From Levilactobacillus acidifarinae DSM 19394 = JCM 15949 (GTDB lineage: Bacteria; Bacillota; Bacilli; Lactobacillales; Lactobacillaceae), in NCBI RefSeq assembly GCF_001434835.1, contig NZ_AZDV01000001.1, positions 37,161-101,160 on the forward strand: a stretch of DNA of 64,000 nucleotides. Reading direction: 5' to 3'. The notes below the pieces were generated by a model, which worked only from the letters and a program-made list of their open reading frames with translations, was not told the origin of the DNA and did no database searches. The translations under genes and the position numbers were made by a program. Positions 8,140 to 16,602 of this stretch are shown here, one piece after another; within the stretch, counting starts at the first letter, position 1; each line of letters starts with the position of its first letter.

Positions 8140-9465
8140 TTAGTCGGTCGTTCGGCGGTGTTTTTGGTGCCAGAAGTAGACCGGCAGTCCCAGCGACGTC
8201 AGCACCAGGCCGGTCACGGCTAAGCCCGTTTCGGTGATCAGGGTGGTGACTAGGATAAAAATCCCACCCACTAAGGCAATCAGGGGAATCACGGGGTAAC
8301 CGGGGACCCGGTACGGCCGGACCATCTCGGGTTCGCGGTGGCGGAGCTTAAAGACGGCCAGAAAAATCAAACAGTTGAAGACCCACATCACGAAGACCAG
8401 CATATCGGTCAACAGATCGAAGCTCCCCAAAAACATCATGATCAGGGCAATCCCCAGCTGGACCAGCCCCGCAAAGTAGGGCACATAAGTCCGGCGGGAC
8501 AACCGGTGAAAGTACGTTGAGAACGGCAGACTGTCTTCTTCGGCCATGGCAAACGGGACCCGCATCCCGGTCATGGTATAGCCGTTGATGGCCCCGTAGA
8601 CCGAGATCAGGATACCGATGGTGACCAATTTCCCGCCCATTTGACCGAATAGTCGCATGGCGGCGTCGGCGGCCGAGTTCTGGTTACCGGCAATCAGGTC
8701 GATCGGGAGGGTACGCAGAACCACTAAGTTAACGAGGGTGTAGACGACGGTAATCGCCGCTAATCCTAAGACGATGGCGCGGGGCAGGTCGCGTTCGGGT
8801 TTCTTCATTTCCCCGGCGATGTTACCGATGTTGATCCACCCGTCGTAAGCGAACATCGTCGCCAGTAAGCTCGACGCAAAGGCTTGCCCCCAGTTGAGGT
8901 GATCCCCGGTCGCGATGGGCCACAGGGGGATCGGCGTGTTGGCCGGCGCCATTAAGCCGAAAATCACGATGATGGCGATGGGGATTAATTTGAACACCAA
9001 CGCCACGGATTGTAACCGGCCCGCGGCCCTGGCTCCCAGGAAGTTGATGGCGGTAATGCTCCCCCCACAAAGAATGGCGATGGGGAGTTGCCAGCCAGTG
9101 GCCAGGTGGAACAGGGCGATGAACTGCGTCCCAAACACGATGGATAACGCGGCGATGTTGGCGGGGTAGTAGACCAGAATTTGGGCCCAGCCCATCAAAA
9201 AGCCCACGGGCTTGCCGTAGGCGTATTCCAGGTAGCGCATGGCCCCACCGGTCTTGGGGATGGCCGCGGCTAATTCGGCACTGGTCAAACCGGCGCAGAT
9301 GGTTAGCAGCCCGCCGAGGACCCAGGCCAGCAACGTCATGTTGGCGGAATGGTTGGCCGCCACCACGCTAGCAGTCTTGAAGAAGACCCCACCCCCGATG
9401 ACCGTGCCCATCACGGTCGCCAGGGCGGTAAACGTTCCAATTTCGCGGCGTAGCGCCTTTGCCAA
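8140..9465 (-). CDS. APC-superfamily amino-acid permease
   Basis: The 441-residue membrane protein has about twelve hydrophobic segments and the APC N-terminal signature GTVIGGGVFFKTASVV, then AAAIPKTGGAMRYLEYAYG. It resembles LAT/SteT-type exchangers or antiporters; substrate cannot be assigned. The start is TTG 9465, with AGAGG nine bases upstream and no better alternative. It is a single-gene unit. Confidence 0.88.
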   Translation of the reverse strand: MAKALRREIGTFTALATVMGTVIGGGVFFKTASVVAANHSANMTLLAWVLGGLLTICAGLTSAELAAAIPKTGGAMRYLEYAYGKPVGFLMGWAQILVYYPANIAALSIVFGTQFIALFHLATGWQLPIAILCGGSITAINFLGARAAGRLQSVALVFKLIPIAIIVIFGLMAPANTPIPLWPIATGDHLNWGQAFASSLLATMFAYDGWINIGNIAGEMKKPERDLPRAIVLGLAAITVVYTLVNLVVLRTLPIDLIAGNQNSAADAAMRLFGQMGGKLVTIGILISVYGAINGYTMTGMRVPFAMAEEDSLPFSTYFHRLSRRTYVPYFAGLVQLGIALIMMFLGSFDLLTDMLVFVMWVFNCLIFLAVFKLRHREPEMVRPYRVPGYPVIPLIALVGGIFILVTTLITETGLAVTGLVLTSLGLPVYFWHQKHRRTTD

Positions 9466-9504
9466 AATACGATGCCTCTTTTCTCTAAAATGACTGATTT
9501 AACC

Positions 9505-9513
9505 ATTATAGCA
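9505..9513 (-). promoter_or_regulatory. Extended -10 promoter of the permease gene
   Basis: The minus strand reads TGCTATAAT, an extended -10 element. No good -35 is present at the expected distance. Confidence 0.5.
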
Positions 9514-9589
9514 CGGAATTTCGACCGTTGGCTCCCGAAATCATCAACGGGTGCAATGTAACCGGATACAAACCAGTTGTGATAATGGG

Positions 9590-9640
9590 GACTGACCTTG
9601 CGGGGCCGTGGCTCGGAGGAAAGCCACCTCCGGACCAGTC
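9590..9640. repeat. Small GC-rich element with alternative hairpins
   Basis: GACTG (9590-9594) and CAGTC (9636-9640) bracket two competing stems: GTGGCT/AGCCAC (9608-9613 with 9622-9627) and CGGAGG/CCTCCG (9614-9619 with 9627-9632). The remainder of 9514-9667 shows nothing else. Purpose unknown. Confidence 0.35.
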
Positions 9641-9662
9641 GGTAACGAGTTTTAGACGACTT

Positions 9663-9692
9663 AAAAAGGACGCGGCCGGGGAGCCGCGTCCT
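9663..9692 (-). terminator. Terminator of gntP
   Basis: AGGACGCGG pairs with CCGCGTCCT and on the minus strand is followed by five T. It lies 28 bases past the gntP stop. Confidence 0.85.
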
Positions 9693-9719
9693 GAAATATG
9701 GGTTAAGTTGGGAGGTCGA

Positions 9720-11078
9720 CTAGTGAACGACCAAGCTCAGTAGTAGGACAATCACGATCCCGACCACCGAGATGACCGTTTCTAGCACGGTCCAGATGCT
9801 CAGCGTTTGTTTGACCGATAAATCGAAGTATTCCTTGAACATCCAGAACCCGGCATCGTTCACGTGCGAGGCCGCTAAGGACCCCGCTCCGATGGCCAGG
9901 ACCATCAGTGCTGGTGCGACACCGGCTTGGGCCATCAACGGCGCCACGATACCGGCGGCGGTCAGGGCAGCCACGGTCGCAGACCCTAAGGCCACCCGGA
10001 GCACCACGGCCACTAACCAACCTAATAGGAGGGGTGACATGTTGGAGTTAACGAAGATTTTGGCCACTTCTTGGCCGACCCCACCGTCAATTAAGACCTG
10101 TTTGAAGGCCCCACCACCCCCGATGACCAGGAGCAGCATCGCGATGGATTTGACGGCATCTTCCAGGGTTTGCATGATGTCGGCCGTTTTCCGGTTACGC
10201 CGCCAGCCCATGGTGAACATGGCCACTAACAGTGAGATCAGCATAGCCATGGCGGGATCCCCAATCAGGGCCACAATCTGGTCGAGCATGGTGGCGTTCT
10301 TGGTCGGGGTCGCGCCGCCGTTAACGGTCATCTTGTAGATGGTGGTAATCGCCATTAAGATGACGGGGAAGAGCGACGTTAGGACGGACAGGCCGAAGCT
10401 GGGAGCGTCTTCCGGCTTAATGGTTTTGACCTCACCTAGTGAAGAGAGGTTCCCTTTACGCTCAAAAGCACTCGGGGCAAACTTGCGGGCAAGCTTGGTG
10501 AAAACTGGCCCGGCAATGATCGCCGCCGGAATCGCGACGATTAACCCCAGTAACAGTATTTCCCCGTCGTTGGCCTTTAAGACCGCGGCAATGGCGACCG
10601 GGGCCGGGTGTGGTGGTAAGAACCCGTGGGTCACGGATAGGGCGGCGGCCATCGGAATCCCTAAGTAGAGAATTGGAACGTTGGCTTCCAGTGCAATGGC
10701 GAAGACGATCGGAATCAATAACACCAACCCGACTTCGAAGAAGAGGGCGATCCCGATGATAAAGGACGCAAGCATAATGGCCACTTGGAGCCGTTGTTTA
10801 CCGAATTTGTCAATTAAGGTCGTGGCAATCACGTTAGCCCCACCGGCGTCGGCCACTAAGCGACCCAGCATGGCACCGAACCCGAAGACCAGGGAGAGTT
10901 CTCCCAATTGGCTTCCAATCCCGGCTTCAATGGTGACCATGATCTTGGTCAGGTTCATGCCCAGCAGTAGCGCGGTCAGGACGGACGTCATAATCAGTGA
11001 GACGAACGTGTTGATCTTGAAACGAATAATGAGGACTAATAGAAAGATGACCCCAATTACAAGTGCAATTAATTCCAT
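9720..11078 (-). CDS. gntP: Gluconate:proton symporter, GntP family
   Basis: This 452-residue integral membrane protein has around twelve hydrophobic stretches and GntP-family blocks such as GFGAMLGRLVADAGGA, GFLPPHPAPVAIA, GGGGAFKQVLIDGGVG and GAGSLAASHVNDAGFWMFKEYF. GntP permeases import gluconate with protons. It lies downstream of gntK on the same strand, separated by a terminator and a promoter-like sequence, so it may be expressed partly on its own. A second family member is encoded at 26644-27999; the two share blocks but differ clearly. Confidence 0.92.
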   Translation of the reverse strand: MELIALVIGVIFLLVLIIRFKINTFVSLIMTSVLTALLLGMNLTKIMVTIEAGIGSQLGELSLVFGFGAMLGRLVADAGGANVIATTLIDKFGKQRLQVAIMLASFIIGIALFFEVGLVLLIPIVFAIALEANVPILYLGIPMAAALSVTHGFLPPHPAPVAIAAVLKANDGEILLLGLIVAIPAAIIAGPVFTKLARKFAPSAFERKGNLSSLGEVKTIKPEDAPSFGLSVLTSLFPVILMAITTIYKMTVNGGATPTKNATMLDQIVALIGDPAMAMLISLLVAMFTMGWRRNRKTADIMQTLEDAVKSIAMLLLVIGGGGAFKQVLIDGGVGQEVAKIFVNSNMSPLLLGWLVAVVLRVALGSATVAALTAAGIVAPLMAQAGVAPALMVLAIGAGSLAASHVNDAGFWMFKEYFDLSVKQTLSIWTVLETVISVVGIVIVLLLSLVVH

Positions 11079-11111
11079 AAGAAGTAAGCCCTTTCATCTT
11101 AGATATTTTAA

Positions 11112-11159
11112 AAAGCTAGCACCCCTATACTAGCTTTCCGTTGAGCAGTTCATATTATA
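11112..11159 (-). promoter_or_regulatory. Promoter and terminator-like leader hairpin of gntP
   Basis: On the minus strand a TATAAT (11159-11154) is followed within about 15 bases by AAAGCTAG/CTAGCTTT (11137-11112) and a five-base T-run, that is, an intrinsic-terminator shape inside the 5' leader, 34 bases before the ATG. No good -35 accompanies the -10. It could attenuate or stabilise the gntP mRNA. Confidence 0.45.
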
Positions 11160-11185
11160 CTTGATGGCACACAATTTGTATATTA

Positions 11186-11231
11186 AAGAACCTTCTTAAC
11201 TTTCACAAAAGTAGCAGTTAAGAAGGTTCTT
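11186..11231 (-). terminator. Terminator after gntK
   Basis: AAGAACCTTCTTAAC (11186-11200) pairs perfectly with GTTAAGAAGGTTCTT (11217-11231). On the minus strand it ends in TTTAATA, so termination may be partial. Confidence 0.7.
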
Positions 11232-11253
11232 TTCAGAAACTATTGAGATTGGG

Positions 11254-12807
11254 TTATTTCTTTTGCGTGGTTTGTTGCGGGTGTTTCCGTTGGAATTCGG
11301 CAATGTTCTTGTATTCGGATTGTAATTGCCGACTTAACCGGATGTAAATTGGCACTAAGGTCCGGTAAGCTTCGAACGTGTCCGGGTTCGGGTGGTGGAC
11401 GTTAGCCACCCCGATAAAGTTCTTGACCTGAGCCAAGTCGTCGATCAACCCTAACGAGTACATCCCCAACGTTGCGGCCCCTAAGGCCGTACCTTCGGGA
11501 CTTTCGGGAATCGTCACGTCTTGTTCGAAGATGTCAGCTAACATTTGGCGCCAAAGCGCGGAGCGGGCGAACCCACCAGTTGCTTGGATGCTGGATGGCT
11601 TGCCGACCACTTCTTCTAAGGCCAACATCACGGTGTAAAGGTTGTAGACGATTCCTTCCAACGCAGCGCGGACCATGTGGGCCCGGGAGTGCGTCCGCGT
11701 CAGGCCAAAGAAGGAGCCCCGAGCGTTGGCGTCCCAGATAGGCGCCCGTTCGCCACCCAAGAAGGGGTGGAAGATCAAGCCGTCGGAACCGGCTGGAATC
11801 TTGGACGCGATTTCGGTCAGCAGGTCGTAAGAGTCGACCTTCATTTGTTCGGCCGTAATCTTTTCGGGGGCGAAGAGTTGATCCCGGACCCAACGGAAGA
11901 CGATCCCCCCGTTGTTGACCGGTCCACCGACGACCCAACGGCCTTCGGAAAGGTAGTAACAGAAGACCCGGCCCTTAGGGTCAATCTTCGGCTTGTCGGT
12001 CACGACCCGCACGGCACCGGACGTTCCGATGGTGACGGCCACGACACCGGGATCGATGGCGTCGACCCCGAGGTTAGCCAACGGACCGTCGGAAGCACCC
12101 ATGACAAACGGCGTGTTGGGATCCATCCCGATGACGCCGGCGTAGTCGGCCTTCATGCCGGAGATTTGATCCGTGGTGTCGACTAACTTAGGCAGTTGGT
12201 CGCGCGTAATGCCGGCCACCTGTAAGGCTTGGTCGTCCCAGTCCATCTTGAAGATGTTGAATAGCCCCGTGGCGTTAGCGATGGAGTAATCTTCTTGTAA
12301 GACGCCGAACAGCTTGTAGATCACGTATTCCTTGATGCCGACGAACCACCGTGCCTGTTTGAACAGATCGGGTTGTTCGTTTCGCAACCAAATTAACTTG
12401 CTGAGTGGCGTCATGGGATGAATTGGCGTCCCCGTCTTTTCGTATAGTTGTTTCCCCACACCGTTTTCTTTGAGTTCATCGGCGTATTGAACGGCCCGGT
12501 TGTCGGCCCAGGTGATGGCCCGCGTCAACGGTTGGTGGTTTTCATCCAATAAAATCAAACTGTGCATGGCAGCGGAGAAGGAAACCCCGTGCAGGGTGCC
12601 GTTCTTTAAGTCCGCCTTGCGCATGACCGTGGTGAGGCCGTCGATAATTGCGGAGAAGATTTCTTCTGGGTCTTCTTCCGCCATATCGGGAACATCTTGA
12701 TAGAGGGGATACAGGTTATTGGAATAGCCTTGCATCTTACCATCGGTGTCATATAGTACCGTCTTAACACTGGTCGTTCCAATGTCGACGCCAATCATGT
12801 AGTCCAT
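11254..12807 (-). CDS. gntK: Gluconokinase, FGGY carbohydrate-kinase family
   Basis: The start ATG at 12807 (MDYMIGVDIGTTSVK) follows AGGAAG by six bases; a longer in-frame extension to 12888 lacks a ribosome binding site. The 517-residue protein has the FGGY N-terminal ATPase motif DIGTTSVKTVLYD and the C-terminal HPFLGGERAPIWDANARG and ATGGFARSALWRQMLADIF blocks typical of Gram-positive gluconate kinases. It phosphorylates gluconate to 6-phosphogluconate, which enters the phosphoketolase/pentose-phosphate routes. Neighbouring gntP and the divergent RpiR regulator support gluconate as substrate. Confidence 0.93.
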   Translation of the reverse strand: MDYMIGVDIGTTSVKTVLYDTDGKMQGYSNNLYPLYQDVPDMAEEDPEEIFSAIIDGLTTVMRKADLKNGTLHGVSFSAAMHSLILLDENHQPLTRAITWADNRAVQYADELKENGVGKQLYEKTGTPIHPMTPLSKLIWLRNEQPDLFKQARWFVGIKEYVIYKLFGVLQEDYSIANATGLFNIFKMDWDDQALQVAGITRDQLPKLVDTTDQISGMKADYAGVIGMDPNTPFVMGASDGPLANLGVDAIDPGVVAVTIGTSGAVRVVTDKPKIDPKGRVFCYYLSEGRWVVGGPVNNGGIVFRWVRDQLFAPEKITAEQMKVDSYDLLTEIASKIPAGSDGLIFHPFLGGERAPIWDANARGSFFGLTRTHSRAHMVRAALEGIVYNLYTVMLALEEVVGKPSSIQATGGFARSALWRQMLADIFEQDVTIPESPEGTALGAATLGMYSLGLIDDLAQVKNFIGVANVHHPNPDTFEAYRTLVPIYIRLSRQLQSEYKNIAEFQRKHPQQTTQKK

Positions 12808-12922
12808 AAAACTCTTCCTTTCGTGGTAACTCGTTGAAGTCACAAGCGTTGTTACTTTAGTTAATGTTTGCGCCGAGTGAAAAATCACCGGCCCGCCGTC
12901 GAAAACCCGGGAAACACCAGCA

Positions 12923-12936
12923 AGAAAACGTTATCA
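12923..12936. promoter_or_regulatory. Probable CcpA (cre) site
   Basis: AGAAAACGTTATCA matches the cre consensus TGWAANCGNTNWCA at 13 of 14 positions (first base differs). It lies about 115 bases upstream of gntK, between gntK and the divergent regulator, consistent with catabolite repression of gluconate use. Confidence 0.6.
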
Positions 12937-13052
12937 TGGATAGCGTACTGGGTCGCTTAGCGAAAAGCAAGCGTTATCCCTTCGTTTAACCTGGCTTAAG
13001 TGCCATTTTAGACAAAGAGGCCCCCGAAGGCAACGCTGTTTATTATATGTAA

Positions 13053-13095
13053 AAAAGTTTCACTTTTCAAGTAGGATGTTGTAAAATATTTACAA
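13053..13095 (+). promoter_or_regulatory. Promoter of the RpiR gene with two palindromic operators
   Basis: AAAAGT-TTC-ACTTTT (13053-13067) and TTGTAAA-ATA-TTTACAA (13079-13095) are perfect inverted repeats. They overlap, respectively, the -35 (TTCACT, 13059-13064) and -10 (TAAAAT, 13082-13087) of a 17-base-spaced promoter. The arrangement suggests autorepression by the RpiR protein. The rest of 12808-13052 holds the gntK leader, the cre site and a minus-strand TTCACT/TAAAGT promoter candidate near 12860-12890. Confidence 0.55.
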
Positions 13096-13123
13096 AAAGA
13101 TTTTTAAACGAAGAAGGGTGATG

Positions 13124-13990
13124 GTGGTTATCGCACGTTCAGCATTGGGTAAGCTTCGCGGTAAGTATGACAGCTTGTCTACCACAGAAAAAAGGATTGC
13201 ACAGCTGGCGCTCAACAGTCCGTCGACGGTCAGTGAGATGACCATCCGGGAACTGGCGAGTGCGGCGGGCGCGTCGACCGCGTCAATCTCGCGGTTCGTC
13301 AAACGATTGGGGTACGCCAACTACCGGGAATTTACCATGGAGCTGGCGCACGTGGTCGTAGTCGACGCCCAGGAAGGCGCTAAACTATTCAAGGAATTGG
13401 GTGAAGGGGACTCGTTGGGCGTGATTGCCAACAAGGTTTTTCACTCATCCATGGCTTCCTTAGAAGCTACCAACGATGCGTTGAGTGAAAACGACATCGC
13501 CCGGGCGGTGCTTAAGTTGATCAACGCCGGGACCGTCAACTTCTTCGGCCTGGGCGGGTCATCGATCGCCGCTTTGGACGGCTACCATAAGTTCGTGCGG
13601 ACCTCGTTGAACGTGGCCTACCACCCCGACTACGATATTCAGCTGATGCAGGCGGCTAAGTTGACCGCTGACGATTGTGCCGTGGTGATCTCACACTCCG
13701 GCAAAAACTACGAAACCATTCAAATCGTCAAGGAATTAAAGGCTAACCACGTGCCCATCATCGGAATCACCAGCTACAGTGGGTCACCATTAGCCCGAGC
13801 GGCCACGGTAACCTTGTTGTCGTTGACCGACGAGATCAAGTACCGTTCCGAGGGGATGTATTCGTTGATTTCGCAAATTGCCATCCTGGATAGCCTGTTT
13901 ATGATGACGGTTCTGCGCAGCTCATCTCGAACGCAACCCGTCCTGATGCACGTTCGGGACGTGATTGAACGAACCCGTGAAGAACCTTAA
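13124..13990 (+). CDS. RpiR/MurR-family regulator with SIS domain
   Basis: GTG 13124 is chosen because AAGGG ends six bases upstream; ATG 13121 is an alternative. The protein (about 288 residues) has an N-terminal helix-turn-helix of the RpiR type (TEKRIAQLALNSPSTVSEMTIRELASAAGASTASISRFVKRLG) and a C-terminal sugar-isomerase (SIS) domain including FGLGGSSIAALD and ISHSGKNYETIQ. SIS domains sense phosphosugars, so 6-phosphogluconate is a plausible effector. Its divergent position next to gntK-gntP suggests it controls gluconate catabolism and itself. Confidence 0.88.
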   Translation: MVIARSALGKLRGKYDSLSTTEKRIAQLALNSPSTVSEMTIRELASAAGASTASISRFVKRLGYANYREFTMELAHVVVVDAQEGAKLFKELGEGDSLGVIANKVFHSSMASLEATNDALSENDIARAVLKLINAGTVNFFGLGGSSIAALDGYHKFVRTSLNVAYHPDYDIQLMQAAKLTADDCAVVISHSGKNYETIQIVKELKANHVPIIGITSYSGSPLARAATVTLLSLTDEIKYRSEGMYSLISQIAILDSLFMMTVLRSSSRTQPVLMHVRDVIERTREEP

Positions 13991-13998
13991 GGTTGTCA

Positions 13999-14007
13999 TG
14001 GTATAAT
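13999..14007 (+). promoter_or_regulatory. Extended -10 promoter of the GH25-like gene
   Basis: TGG-TATAAT (14002-14007 for the hexamer) follows the RpiR stop closely. It places the transcript start near 14014 and so argues against the in-frame GTG at 14019 as translation start. Confidence 0.55.
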
Positions 14008-14042
14008 AGTCCAAAAGCGTGACGCGAGGATCGGTGACAACG

Positions 14043-14810
14043 GTGAAACGACAGGATTATCAACCAATTTATGAAAAACGCCGCCGACGTCAGCGACGTT
14101 GGCGCCGGCTGGGTGCCTTGGTCCTAACCTTAGTGGTCGTGGGCCTGGGCATCTGGGGCTGGCGCACCTGGCAGAGTTACCAGCAGGCCCGCCTGGCACG
14201 TTACCCGATTCACGGGGTGACCATCAACCAGGATAGCGGGTATCTGGATTTTCAACAATTGGCGAAAAACAATCAGTTTGTGTACATCCAGGCGACTTCC
14301 GGGGCGACTTATAGCGATAATGATTTTAGCAATAATTATTCGCGGGCCCAGGGCGCCGAGATTAAGGTCGGGGTCGTGCACACGTTTAGTTTTTCCACGT
14401 CGGCTTCACGACAGTTACACCACTTCAATCAGACGGTTGGCCGGCAGACCGGGACGTTACCGATCATGGTCGCGGTTAGTTACTACGATCAGTACAACAG
14501 CAGTAACCAAGATATGGCGGCGCAGGGACAGAAGTTAAAGAAAATCGTCACCGCGTTAGAAACGACTTACCAGCAAGGCGTAGTCATCTACGCCAACAAG
14601 ACGGTCCTGACGCAGTTTGTCCGACCGGTCTTGCCAAATCAAGACGAATGGATGGCTGACGGGCACCTGGGCCACTATGACTCGCCGGTGCAATTAATCG
14701 AGTACAACGCGAGTGGTAAGCTCAGTCAAAACGGCCAGTCGCAGGCGGTCGGTTTCACGGTCTTTAACGGGACGCAGCGCCAATGGACGAAGTTTAGTCA
14801 GCAAAATTAA
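14043..14810 (+). CDS. Membrane-anchored GH25 (lysozyme)-like protein
   Basis: GTG 14043 gives a 255-residue protein that begins MKRQDYQPIYEKRRRR, has one transmembrane helix at about residues 22-43 and an outside domain. That domain follows the GH25 layout (FVYIQATSGATYSDNDFSNNYSRAQGA, then IKVGVVHTFSFST). GH25 muramidases cut peptidoglycan. The normal Asp in the first strand (DVSxWQ) appears as TINQD and the usual DxE after the third strand appears as VAVSYY, so catalysis is uncertain. Earlier GTGs at 14019 and 14034 lack proper spacing. Confidence 0.7.
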   Translation: MKRQDYQPIYEKRRRRQRRWRRLGALVLTLVVVGLGIWGWRTWQSYQQARLARYPIHGVTINQDSGYLDFQQLAKNNQFVYIQATSGATYSDNDFSNNYSRAQGAEIKVGVVHTFSFSTSASRQLHHFNQTVGRQTGTLPIMVAVSYYDQYNSSNQDMAAQGQKLKKIVTALETTYQQGVVIYANKTVLTQFVRPVLPNQDEWMADGHLGHYDSPVQLIEYNASGKLSQNGQSQAVGFTVFNGTQRQWTKFSQQN

Positions 14811-14820
14811 GGAACAGGTC

Positions 14821-14856
14821 ACGTGTCCGGAACGAAAGCTCCGGACACGTTTTTTG
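14821..14856 (+). terminator. Terminator of the GH25-like gene
   Basis: ACGTGTCCGG pairs perfectly with CCGGACACGT and six T follow. Confidence 0.9.
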
Positions 14857-14902
14857 TCCCGGTAATTTTCACCGGACGGTCGCCGATTAACCGGCGCTAA
14901 AC

Positions 14903-14932
14903 CAAAAAGCCCGGAAGTTAAGTTCCGGGCTT
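14903..14932 (-). terminator. Terminator of the DUF4828 gene
   Basis: AAGCCCGGAA (14907-14916) pairs with TTCCGGGCTT (14923-14932); on the minus strand TTTTT follows the stem. Confidence 0.85.
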
Positions 14933-14940
14933 GCGCTGGT

Positions 14941-15321
14941 TTAGTTGGTTGAAGTTGGCCCGTCGGCGGGATGAACTGTGTAGGTACAATCATCGGCTTC
15001 ATCAAAAAATGAAATGGGCTGTTGTTCGTTGGCGTGAATCACCAGGTGATACCCAAACTTGTCTTGGAACGTCAGCTGATGGTCGTTTAGTTCTTGAACC
15101 CGAACCTCCAGCGAACGCCCATCGATGTGGACATCCAAATTCGGGCTGATCTCTAACCGGTGGTGCCGTTGATTGTGCGGATCCACGAACTGCCAGGTTC
15201 CCGCGTAGAAGAGCGGGGAGTCGTGACTCGACTGGCCCTGTTGTTTTTTACGCAACGAAAAGCCGCCGGTCAGCCCGGCTAGTAGTGAAATTCCAAACAA
15301 CGCCAGTTCTCGACCTTTCAC
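14941..15321 (-). CDS. DUF4828-family protein
   Basis: GTG 15321 has a strong AAAGGAGG upstream. The 126-residue product has a short N-terminal hydrophobic segment (ALFGISLLAGLTGGFSL) and a beta-rich domain with GTWQFVD, RLEISPNLDVHIDG and LTFQDKFGYHLVIH, the pattern of a Lactobacillales-specific family of unknown function (DUF4828). It is a single-gene unit. Confidence 0.75.
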   Translation of the reverse strand: MKGRELALFGISLLAGLTGGFSLRKKQQGQSSHDSPLFYAGTWQFVDPHNQRHHRLEISPNLDVHIDGRSLEVRVQELNDHQLTFQDKFGYHLVIHANEQQPISFFDEADDCTYTVHPADGPTSTN

Positions 15322-15582
15322 CGATAATCCCTCCTTTGACTTTATTAGCTGTCTTCAATATAACATTTTTTAAGAAAGAAGCCACGCAAAACCCCGCCAA
15401 CTCCTGAGCATTTTTAGAAAAATATAAGGTGGTTGCTATGCCTATTCGGCGGGGACTGTTAGAATAAGGGGTAACAACTGATACGTGGTGTTCGGCCAGC
15501 TCATCAGCGCGAAGTGACCCTAGTTGTTAGACCCGGAATTGCCCGAACCTACCGCGTAACTTATGCATTGGAGGAATGACTC
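15322..15582. other. Intergenic region upstream of the Gfo/Idh gene
   Basis: The left side is the promoter region of the DUF4828 gene. CCCCGCC near 15391-15397 and GGCGGGG near 15447-15453 can pair, as can GTTCGG near 15490 and CCGAAC near 15543-15548, so the plus-strand leader may be folded. No poly-T tract or clear riboswitch motif is visible. Confidence 0.3.
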
Positions 15583-16584
15583 ATGATTCGGATTGGAACA
15601 GTGGGGACGCATTGGATTACCCAGCAACTCGTCGAGGCCTTGGCCTTATCGCAACAGTACGAGTTAGCGGCGGTTTATTCCCGGCACGACCAAACGGCGC
15701 AAGCCTTTGCGGCGAAGAATCACGCCCAAGCGAGCTACACGGACTATGCCACGATGTTAAACGATGCCAACCTGGACGTGGTGTATTTGGCCTCGCCCAA
15801 CAGTCTACACTTTCAACAGGCCTTGGCCGCGATTCGGCACGACATTTCGGTCATTGTCGAGAAACCGGCCGTTAGCAATCAGGGGGAAATGACGGCCTTG
15901 ATGGCCGAACTGGCCAAGCACCCCCACGTGCGGTTATTAGAGGCCGCGCGAAACGTGCACACACCGAACTTCCACGCCCTAGAAAAGGCCGTGGCGGCGT
16001 TACCGACGGTGCAGGGCGCAACGTTGACTTATATGAAATATTCCTCGCGTTACGACAACGTGTTGGCGGGCGAGCGGCCCAACGTCTTCACCAAGGAATT
16101 TTCCGGTGGGGCGCTTCAAGACTTAGGCGTTTATCCCATCTATCTGGCCGTGGCATTGTTCGGCCAGCCGGCCAACGTGGCCTACTTCCCAACACTGGTC
16201 GCGACCGGTGCCGACGGGAAGGGGATTGCCATCTTGCGGTACGGGGACTTTGACGTGACGGTCAACTTTGGAAAGACCAGTAACGCCTACGCCTGGTCCG
16301 AAATCTACGGCTTGAAGGAAACGTTAGCCCTGGATAGTGCCGGCGAACTGACCCAGGTTAAAGCCTACGCCGCGGACGGTACCGCCGCAGACCTGACCCA
16401 ACCCGATTTACCGAACCCGATGTTACCCGAAGTGACCGACTTTGCGCGCCTTTTACAGGATCCGGATGATGCGCAGAACGCCGCCGACTACCGCCGGTGG
16501 TTGCGGTGGAGTCAGCAGGTCAACCAGGTGCTGTACGATTTACGGGTCTCGGCCAACTTATATTTCCCAGCAGACGAAAACTAG
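15583..16584 (+). CDS. Gfo/Idh/MocA-family oxidoreductase
   Basis: The ATG at 15583 follows TTGGAGGAA. The 333-residue protein has an N-terminal Rossmann domain (IRIGTVGTHWIT) with the signature VYLASPNSLHF and VEKPAVSN, whose EKP lysine is the usual catalytic Lys, followed by the alpha/beta dimerisation domain (GGALQDLGVYPIY). Members are NAD(P)-dependent dehydrogenases of sugars, inositols or dihydrodiols. The substrate is unknown. It lies 18 bases before the helicase gene and may be cotranscribed. Confidence 0.9.
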   Translation: MIRIGTVGTHWITQQLVEALALSQQYELAAVYSRHDQTAQAFAAKNHAQASYTDYATMLNDANLDVVYLASPNSLHFQQALAAIRHDISVIVEKPAVSNQGEMTALMAELAKHPHVRLLEAARNVHTPNFHALEKAVAALPTVQGATLTYMKYSSRYDNVLAGERPNVFTKEFSGGALQDLGVYPIYLAVALFGQPANVAYFPTLVATGADGKGIAILRYGDFDVTVNFGKTSNAYAWSEIYGLKETLALDSAGELTQVKAYAADGTAADLTQPDLPNPMLPEVTDFARLLQDPDDAQNAADYRRWLRWSQQVNQVLYDLRVSANLYFPADEN

Positions 16585-16602
16585 TAAAGAAGAGGACCAA
16601 TT

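Noticed and set aside
15437..15466. Nine-codon ORF MPIRRGLLE with AAGGTGG upstream of the Gfo/Idh gene
   Set aside because: No terminator or poly-T follows before the gene, so there is nothing to attenuate; likely chance.
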